NCBI GenBank assembly: GCA_963736575.1
Contig: CAVTPD010000003.1
Location: 930,001 to 994,000, forward strand
Direction: 5' to 3'
From: CAVTPD01 sp963736575
GTDB lineage: Bacteria > Bacteroidota > Bacteroidia > Cytophagales > JAAEPT01
Length of the DNA stretch: 64,000 nucleotides
A program made the position numbers and the translations under genes. Below are positions 59,242-64,000 of this stretch, piece after piece. Below the pieces are notes generated by a model, which did not search any database, was not told where the DNA came from, and was given only the letters and a program-made list of their open reading frames with translations. Numbering within the stretch: the stretch's first letter is position 1; each line of letters opens with the position of its first letter.

Positions 59242-60186
59242 ATGCGTAAACTTAGACAACTAGCAATACTGATTTTTTTCAGTGTTATAACTTTCTCAGC
59301 CACAGCACAAGATGCAGAACCAGCCGACACTATAAAAAAATGGGATCTAGGTGGTATTTTTAACCTGAACATGAATCAAGTTAGTTTATACAACTGGACT
59401 GCTGGTGGTGTTAATTCTGTTTCTGGTGGTGTGTTTTTTGATTTACATGCTAATTATAAGTATGATAAAATGGGGTGGGCAAATACCTTAAAAGTGGGTT
59501 ATGGTCTAATTGAACAAGAAGGATTAAAAACACAAAAAACAGATGACTTTATAGAATTTAACTCTGATTTAAATAGAGAAGCATTTGCAAAAAACTGGTT
59601 TTATGCAGTCAACCTGAACTTTAAAACGCAGTTTTCACAAGGGTATTCAGATCCGAATGTACAAGAAGTTGTTATTTCTGATTTTATGTCACCGGCATAC
59701 CTTGTTTCTTCAGCAGGTTTAAACTACAAGCCAAATGATGTATTTAAAGCTCATTTAGCACCTATATCTAGTAAAATAACCATAGTTAACAAAGATAGCT
59801 TAGCTAATGCGGGTGCTTATGGTGTAGAGGCAGCTGTTGTAGATGATAATGGTGTAATTGTTACACCGGGTCAAAACGTAAGGTACCAATGGGGTGCTTT
59901 TGCTCGTTTAGAATTTCAGAAAGAAGTTGTAACCAATGTTAGTATCCGCTCTAAAATGGATTTGTTTATGGATTACGAAAATCCGGCAAGTATTGATGTT
60001 AACTGGGAAGTTTTAATGGACTTTAAAATCAATAAATTCTTGTCTACAAGTCTTAATTTCTATACTATTTATGATGATGATATTGCTGTTCCTTTAGAAG
60101 AAGATGCAGCAGGTAATGTTACTAAATCTGGCCCTAGAGTTCAGCTTAAACAAGTTTTAGGTTTAGGAATTAACGTTAAGATTTAA
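59242..60186 (+). CDS. DUF3078 outer-membrane protein
   Basis: From the ATG at 59242, preceded by GAGGACC, the protein has 314 residues with a signal peptide (MRKLRQLAILIFFSVITFSATAQ). A TTG at 59227 would add five residues and is less likely. The body is the DUF3078 pattern: GGIFNLNMNQVSLYNWTAGGVNSVSGGVFFDLHANYKYDKMGWANTLKVGYGLIEQEG, DDFIEFNSDLNREAFAKNWFYAVNLNFKTQFS, then GAFARLEFQKEVVTNVSIRSKMDLF. It ends with LKQVLGLGINVKI, a barrel-type last strand. It is a Bacteroidetes-specific outer-membrane barrel of unknown role. The end overlaps the convergent glycosyltransferase by 24 bp. Confidence 0.85.
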   Translation: MRKLRQLAILIFFSVITFSATAQDAEPADTIKKWDLGGIFNLNMNQVSLYNWTAGGVNSVSGGVFFDLHANYKYDKMGWANTLKVGYGLIEQEGLKTQKTDDFIEFNSDLNREAFAKNWFYAVNLNFKTQFSQGYSDPNVQEVVISDFMSPAYLVSSAGLNYKPNDVFKAHLAPISSKITIVNKDSLANAGAYGVEAAVVDDNGVIVTPGQNVRYQWGAFARLEFQKEVVTNVSIRSKMDLFMDYENPASIDVNWEVLMDFKINKFLSTSLNFYTIYDDDIAVPLEEDAAGNVTKSGPRVQLKQVLGLGINVKI

Positions 60187-61110
60187 CAGTTTTCTGAACG
60201 CATAAAAATTAAATTTCTTTTTTAGCATAAGGCGGATCATAGTATCTGCCTTAGCTTTTCTTCCCATTTGCTTCAGAAAATCTAAATATAGAATACCAAC
60301 TTGGTGTTGGTTGTAACTAACCGCACGTCTCATCTCATACTGAATACGTTTTAACAAGGCTGTGTTTTCACTTTCTGTTCGGTTTAATAAGTAGGCTTTT
60401 TTAAGTGTCTCATAAACCGAAAGATGCATTTCTCTGGCTTTTTCGGGAGTATAAAAATTCATAGAAAGCGAGGCAGAATGGTAACGCTTATATGTTAAAA
60501 GTTTACCGTGGTAGTAGAATTTCCAGTTTCGGGCTAGGCGAATCCAAGCATCAAAATCTTCGAACGCCAAATTTTCGTCGTAGCCATTAATCTGGTCTAA
60601 GGCCTCTTTTTTAAACGTTACTGAAGGCGGACAGATTAAGTGTTTTTGTAAAATGGCTTCATACACATCACCACTAGGTATTATTTTGTCTTTTGGGTGA
60701 TACTCTTTTAATAGATTCGATTCTTGGTCTATGCAAATAGCATTACCATGAATTACACCAAAATCATCCCCTAAACTTTCGAAAACCTGAAAATCTTCTT
60801 CCAATCGGTTAGAAAGTAGAATATCATCTGTAGAAAGATCTATTATATACTTTCCATTGGCATGCAACAGAGCCTTATTAAAGGATTTACAATTGCCCAT
60901 ATTTTCTTTATTCTGAAGGAAAACATGATCTACATCTTTTAAAATTAAACGAGCAATTTCTGATGTTTGATCTGTGCTGCAATCATCTATAACTATTAAT
61001 TCGAAATCCTTAAAAGTTTGCCCCAGAATAGATTCTAGGGCTTCTTTAATGTATTTTTCATGGTTATAGCTTAAGGCTATTATTGAAAATATTGGGCTAG
61101 ACATAGGCAA
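60163..61110 (-). CDS. Family 2 glycosyltransferase
   Basis: The 315-residue protein begins PIFSIIALSYNHEKYIKEALESILGQTFKDFELIVIDDCSTDQTSEI, the classical GT-A nucleotide-sugar site (VIDDCSTD), followed by NMGNCKSFNKALLHANGKYIIDLSTDDIL (the DxD-like metal motif as STDD) and GYDENLAFEDFDAWIRLA (catalytic base region, EDFD). It has no membrane segment. The donor and acceptor are unknown; it may decorate surface polysaccharide. An ATG at 61104 is an alternative start. It lies 2 bp after the aldo/keto reductase stop and is probably cotranscribed with it. Confidence 0.9.
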   Translation of the reverse strand: MPMSSPIFSIIALSYNHEKYIKEALESILGQTFKDFELIVIDDCSTDQTSEIARLILKDVDHVFLQNKENMGNCKSFNKALLHANGKYIIDLSTDDILLSNRLEEDFQVFESLGDDFGVIHGNAICIDQESNLLKEYHPKDKIIPSGDVYEAILQKHLICPPSVTFKKEALDQINGYDENLAFEDFDAWIRLARNWKFYYHGKLLTYKRYHSASLSMNFYTPEKAREMHLSVYETLKKAYLLNRTESENTALLKRIQYEMRRAVSYNQHQVGILYLDFLKQMGRKAKADTMIRLMLKKKFNFYAFRKLLNLNVNS

Positions 61111-61112
61111 CT

Positions 61113-62159
61113 TTAAGGCGCAGGATTTGGAATGGTTTCGTGGATTTCGTTAACTTTTTTCTCAATCTCATCTGTCCATTTAAAATCAATAGATTTGATG
61201 TTTTCTTTTAATTGGCCCATGTTAGTGGCACCAATAATATTAGCGGTTAAAAACGGACGGTTATTTATGAAGGCTAACGCTAATGTGGCTAGACTAATGT
61301 CTAATTCTTTGGCTAATTCTGCATAAGCTTCGGTAGCCTTTACTGCGTTGGGTTTATGATAACGGTTAAAATTAGGGAATTCTGTATAACGAGCCCCTTT
61401 TGGCATTTTACCGTTTAGGTATTTACCACTCAAAGCACCAAAACCTAAAGGCGAATACGCTAATAAACCTACTTTTTCTTGAATAGAAACTTCTGAAGAA
61501 CCCACTTCAAACAAACGGTTAATTAAATTATATGGGTTTTGTATAGACTGGATTCTTGGTAAATCATGCTTTTCAGAATAAGAAAGGTACTTCATCATGG
61601 CCCAAGTGGTTTCATTAGAAATACCAATGTGTTTTATCTTTCCAGCATCTATATGTTTCTGAAGGCTTTCTAAAATTCGCTTAAAATCTTCTACATAATT
61701 TTCTTCACCATTGTTGCCTGTATAGCCTCTTTTTCCAAAGAAATTAGTTTTACGTTCTGGCCAGTGTAATTGGTATAAATCTATGTAATCTGTTTGTAAA
61801 CGTTTAAGACTGTTGTTAATGGCATCGTCAATATTACTATCGGTATAAAAAGATTTTCCGCCCCTTATCCAAGGCATGTTGGGATTAGGTCCACAAATTT
61901 TAGAAGCGATAATTAGTTTGTCTCTGTCTTTACGGTTTTTTAACCAAGTACCAATAATTTCTTCGGTTTTACCATAGGTATTCTCAAAGGCCGGTACTGC
62001 ATACATTTCTGCAGTATCTATAAAATTAATCCCTTGCTCAATAGCATAGTCTAATTGTTGATGTCCATCGGCTTCGGTATTTTGCTGTCCAAAGGTCATT
62101 GTGCCCAAACAAATTTGACTAACCTGAATGCCTGTATTCCCTAATTCTTCGTATTTCAT
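61113..62159 (-). CDS. Aldo/keto reductase (Tas/YajO-like)
   Basis: The 348-residue NADPH-dependent reductase has the tetrad of the family: Asp and Tyr in GINFIDTAEMYAV, Lys in LIIASKICGP and His in DLYQLHWPERKTNFFGKRGYTG, then the NADPH-binding GISNETTW and IIGATNMGQLKENI. The long W-P-x-R-x-x-x-F-G-x-x-G-Y insertion is that of Tas-type reductases. Physiological substrate unknown. It heads a two-gene unit with the glycosyltransferase and diverges from mreB across 121 bp. Confidence 0.92.
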   Translation of the reverse strand: MKYEELGNTGIQVSQICLGTMTFGQQNTEADGHQQLDYAIEQGINFIDTAEMYAVPAFENTYGKTEEIIGTWLKNRKDRDKLIIASKICGPNPNMPWIRGGKSFYTDSNIDDAINNSLKRLQTDYIDLYQLHWPERKTNFFGKRGYTGNNGEENYVEDFKRILESLQKHIDAGKIKHIGISNETTWAMMKYLSYSEKHDLPRIQSIQNPYNLINRLFEVGSSEVSIQEKVGLLAYSPLGFGALSGKYLNGKMPKGARYTEFPNFNRYHKPNAVKATEAYAELAKELDISLATLALAFINNRPFLTANIIGATNMGQLKENIKSIDFKWTDEIEKKVNEIHETIPNPAP

Positions 62160-62280
62160 GCCTTATTCAACTCTATATTATATAATAAATGTTCAATTTT
62201 TACTTTATTTTCTCTATTAAGAGACAAATATTATCCATTTTTGTATCTTTCATAGACACAGTTTTTCATAAAGGATAACC

Positions 62281-63306
62281 ATGGGTTTGTTTGATTTCTT
62301 TACCAGCGATATAGCCATAGACTTAGGTACGGCTAATCTTCTAATTATTAATAACGATAAGATTGTTGTAGACGAGCCATCTATCATTGCTATCGATAAA
62401 CTTACTAATAAAGTATTAGCTATTGGTCTTCAGGCTATGCAGATGCATGAGAAGACGCACGAAAATATAAAAACTATTCGTCCATTAAAAGACGGTGTAA
62501 TTGCTGATTTCCATGCAGCAGAACAAATGATTAGAGGTATGATCAAAATGATGTACCCTAAGAAAAGGTTTTTTAATCCATCACACAGAATGGTAATCTG
62601 TATCCCTTCTGGTATTACAGAGGTTGAAAAAAGAGCCGTACGTGACTCTGCCGAACATGCAGGGGCCAAAGAAGTTTACATGATTTACGAACCTATTGCT
62701 GCCGCTTTAGGATTAGGAATAGATATTGAAAGACCTGTTGGTTCCATGATTGTAGATATAGGTGGTGGTACTACTGAAATTGCAGTTATAGCGCTTTCGG
62801 GTATTGTATGCGACCAATCTGTACGTGTAGCTGGTGATGTTTTTAATAAAGACATTCTAGATTACATGCGTAGACAACATAACCTATTAATTGGTGAGCG
62901 TTCTGCCGAAAGAATTAAAATTGAAGTTGGTTCTGCTATGACAGAATTAGACGAAGCACCAGAAGATTATGAGATCCGTGGTAGAGATTTAATGACGGGT
63001 ATTCCTAAAGTTATTAAAGTTTCTTACTCTGAAATTGCTTTCGCCTTAGATAAATCAATTTCTAAAATTGAAGAAGCGGTATTGAAAGCATTAGAGGTTG
63101 CCCCTCCAGAATTATCTGCAGATATTTACGATAACGGTATTCATTTAACCGGTGGTGGTGCTTTGCTTAGAGGTTTAGACAAACGCCTTTCCCTAAAAAC
63201 TAAACTACCCGTTCATGTTGCGGATGATCCGTTAAGAGTTGTAGTTAGAGGAACAGGGAAAACTCTTAAAAATTTAGAAGCTTACAAAAGCGTATTATTG
63301 ACTTAA
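62281..63306 (+). CDS. mreB: Rod shape-determining actin homologue MreB
   Basis: The 341-residue protein polymerises along the inner membrane and directs cell-wall growth. IAIDLGTANLLI (phosphate 1), KDGVIADFHAAEQMI, VEKRAVRDSAEHAGAKEVYMIYEPIAAALGLGIDI, MIVDIGGGTTEIAVIALSGIV (phosphate 2) and IHLTGGGALLRGLDKRLS (adenosine site) are all present. The short MGLFDFF start is the membrane-binding helix. It is followed by mreC after 6 bp, giving the standard mre operon, and implies rod-shaped cells. Confidence 0.97.
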   Translation: MGLFDFFTSDIAIDLGTANLLIINNDKIVVDEPSIIAIDKLTNKVLAIGLQAMQMHEKTHENIKTIRPLKDGVIADFHAAEQMIRGMIKMMYPKKRFFNPSHRMVICIPSGITEVEKRAVRDSAEHAGAKEVYMIYEPIAAALGLGIDIERPVGSMIVDIGGGTTEIAVIALSGIVCDQSVRVAGDVFNKDILDYMRRQHNLLIGERSAERIKIEVGSAMTELDEAPEDYEIRGRDLMTGIPKVIKVSYSEIAFALDKSISKIEEAVLKALEVAPPELSADIYDNGIHLTGGGALLRGLDKRLSLKTKLPVHVADDPLRVVVRGTGKTLKNLEAYKSVLLT

Positions 63307-63312
63307 AGGTAA

Positions 63313-64000
63313 ATGCAGCAGCTTTTACTTCTACTTAAAAAATATCAGGTCTTTTTTGTGTTTATTGTGCTAGAGATTTTCAGCTTTTGGCTAATAATAA
63401 ACTACAATAAATTCCAGAATGCAGCCTTTTTAAATACCTCAAATGTATTTGTAGGAAGTATATTGTCTGTGTCTTCTAATGTAAGTGGTTATTTTTCTCT
63501 TAAAGAGGAAAATGCTTTCCTTGCGGAAGAAAATGCTCTATTAAAGCAACAAATAGTAGATTTTAAACAGCTTTCTACTTTGTCTGGTTCGTCAGATGAA
63601 GTATTAACGGGAACTATTAAGGAGTTCGATTTCATCCCTACTAAAATCATTAATAATTCTATTTTTAATGATGACAACTACATTACCATTAATAAGGGTA
63701 AAAATCATGGCATATACTCCGGAATGGGTATTGTTACAGGCAATGGTATTGTAGGTAAAGTCACAGCTGTTTCTAATAACTATTCTACAGTTCAATCTTT
63801 TTTACATTCTAGTTATCAGGTTTCTGCGCAAATTAAATCAAACAAAATTTTAGGTGCGGCTATCTGGAAAGGCGAAGACATAGAAACAGGTCACTTGTTG
63901 TATGTACCCCGCCATGAAAACGTAGTTGTAAACGACACGGTAGTAACCTCTGGCTATAATGCTATTTTTCCGGAAGGAATACCAATTGGTATAATAGAAG
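63313..64000 (+). CDS. mreC: Rod shape-determining protein MreC, 3' truncated by window edge
   Basis: The frame opens with the ATG at 63313 and stays open to the end of the window (229 codons visible). There is one N-terminal membrane segment (KYQVFFVFIVLEIFSFWLIINY), a coiled-coil stretch (SLKEENAFLAEENALLKQQIVDF) and the start of the MreC beta domain (ITINKGKNHGIYSGMGIVTGNGIVGKVTAVSNNYSTVQSFLHSSYQVSAQI, ILGAAIWKGEDIETGHLLYVPRHENVVVNDTVVTSGYNAIFPEGIPIGII). MreC sits in the periplasm and links MreB to cell-wall synthases. Confidence 0.93.
   Translation, partial: MQQLLLLLKKYQVFFVFIVLEIFSFWLIINYNKFQNAAFLNTSNVFVGSILSVSSNVSGYFSLKEENAFLAEENALLKQQIVDFKQLSTLSGSSDEVLTGTIKEFDFIPTKIINNSIFNDDNYITINKGKNHGIYSGMGIVTGNGIVGKVTAVSNNYSTVQSFLHSSYQVSAQIKSNKILGAAIWKGEDIETGHLLYVPRHENVVVNDTVVTSGYNAIFPEGIPIGIIE

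Noticed and set aside
1..64000. tRNA or rRNA genes
   Set aside because: No cloverleaf with a GTTCRA arm and no rRNA core sequence was recognised by eye; weak or unusual tRNAs cannot be excluded without a covariance search.

Overview
The window is a chromosomal segment of a Bacteroidota (Bacteroidetes) bacterium, most likely of the order Cytophagales. The evidence is AT-rich DNA, Bacteroidetes-type promoters (TAnnTTTG), type IX secretion (T9SS) sorting domains, phylum-specific families (DUF4271, DUF3078, 7TM-DISM, the coaX/outer-membrane-protein/TPR/lptC/hemolysin block, mutL followed by two rhomboids) and a thiamine-pyrophosphokinase relative with the MSSHH...QEP N-terminus that I associate with Cytophagales. 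No rRNA, tRNA or CRISPR array was recognised.

Layout. 1-2.5 kb: trpF (cut by the window edge), trpB, trpA. 2.6-5.4 kb: a repeat-rich accessory patch with a broken REP-associated transposase (RAYT) between mirrored palindromes, a REP doublet, and an FAD-dependent oxidase gene between cassette-like inverted repeats, next to a truncated copy of that gene's own start. 5.4-26.5 kb: mostly housekeeping: tex, a lipoprotein, cysC-cysD-cysN, a frameshifted EEP-family gene, a DUF547 protein, an envelope block (CNNM/CBS protein, lptC, TPR protein, outer-membrane barrel, coaX), anmK, hemD, DUF4271, a WecA-like transferase, hemW, ribD. 26.5-33.5 kb: prmC, then a disturbed thiamine locus (a TPK relative without catalytic motifs, a TPP riboswitch, a frameshifted thiS, an intact thiC, a second copy of the thiC tail 948 bp downstream, a frameshifted CDF transporter), then sucD. 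33.5-37.6 kb: trpE-G-D-C on the minus strand behind a Trp-Trp-Trp leader peptide and attenuator. 37.8-43.3 kb: an intact IS1595-like element, two paralogous T9SS cargo proteins, an IS3 orfA relic and a lipoprotein. 43.5-49 kb: a SulP transporter with a T9SS-type C-terminal module, a two-component system, a hydrolase/ABM pair and a thiamine-binding protein. 49-52.8 kb: mutL and two rhomboids. 52.8-55.3 kb: an AT-rich accessory cassette (WYL regulator diverging from a small alpha/beta-hydrolase and a uracil-DNA-glycosylase-fold-like protein). 55.5-64 kb: flavin oxidoreductase, ald, 7TM-DISM, DUF3078, GT2, aldo/keto reductase, mreB, mreC (cut by the window edge).

The most unusual observations are (i) a CHU_C/T9SS type-B-like module fused in frame after the STAS domain of a SulP transporter, (ii) the WYL/hydrolase/UDG-like cassette, which has the architecture of an uncharacterised defence or stress system, and (iii) the thiamine locus, where a catalytically empty TPK relative, a broken thiS and a duplicated thiC tail with only synonymous differences lie side by side. 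The tryptophan genes are split into trpEGDC and trpFBA, about 31 kb apart on opposite strands. At least three loci carry single-base frameshifts (EEP, thiS, CDF twice), so local read or assembly error must be excluded before calling them biological. All functional statements rest on motif and family recognition by eye; no searches were run.
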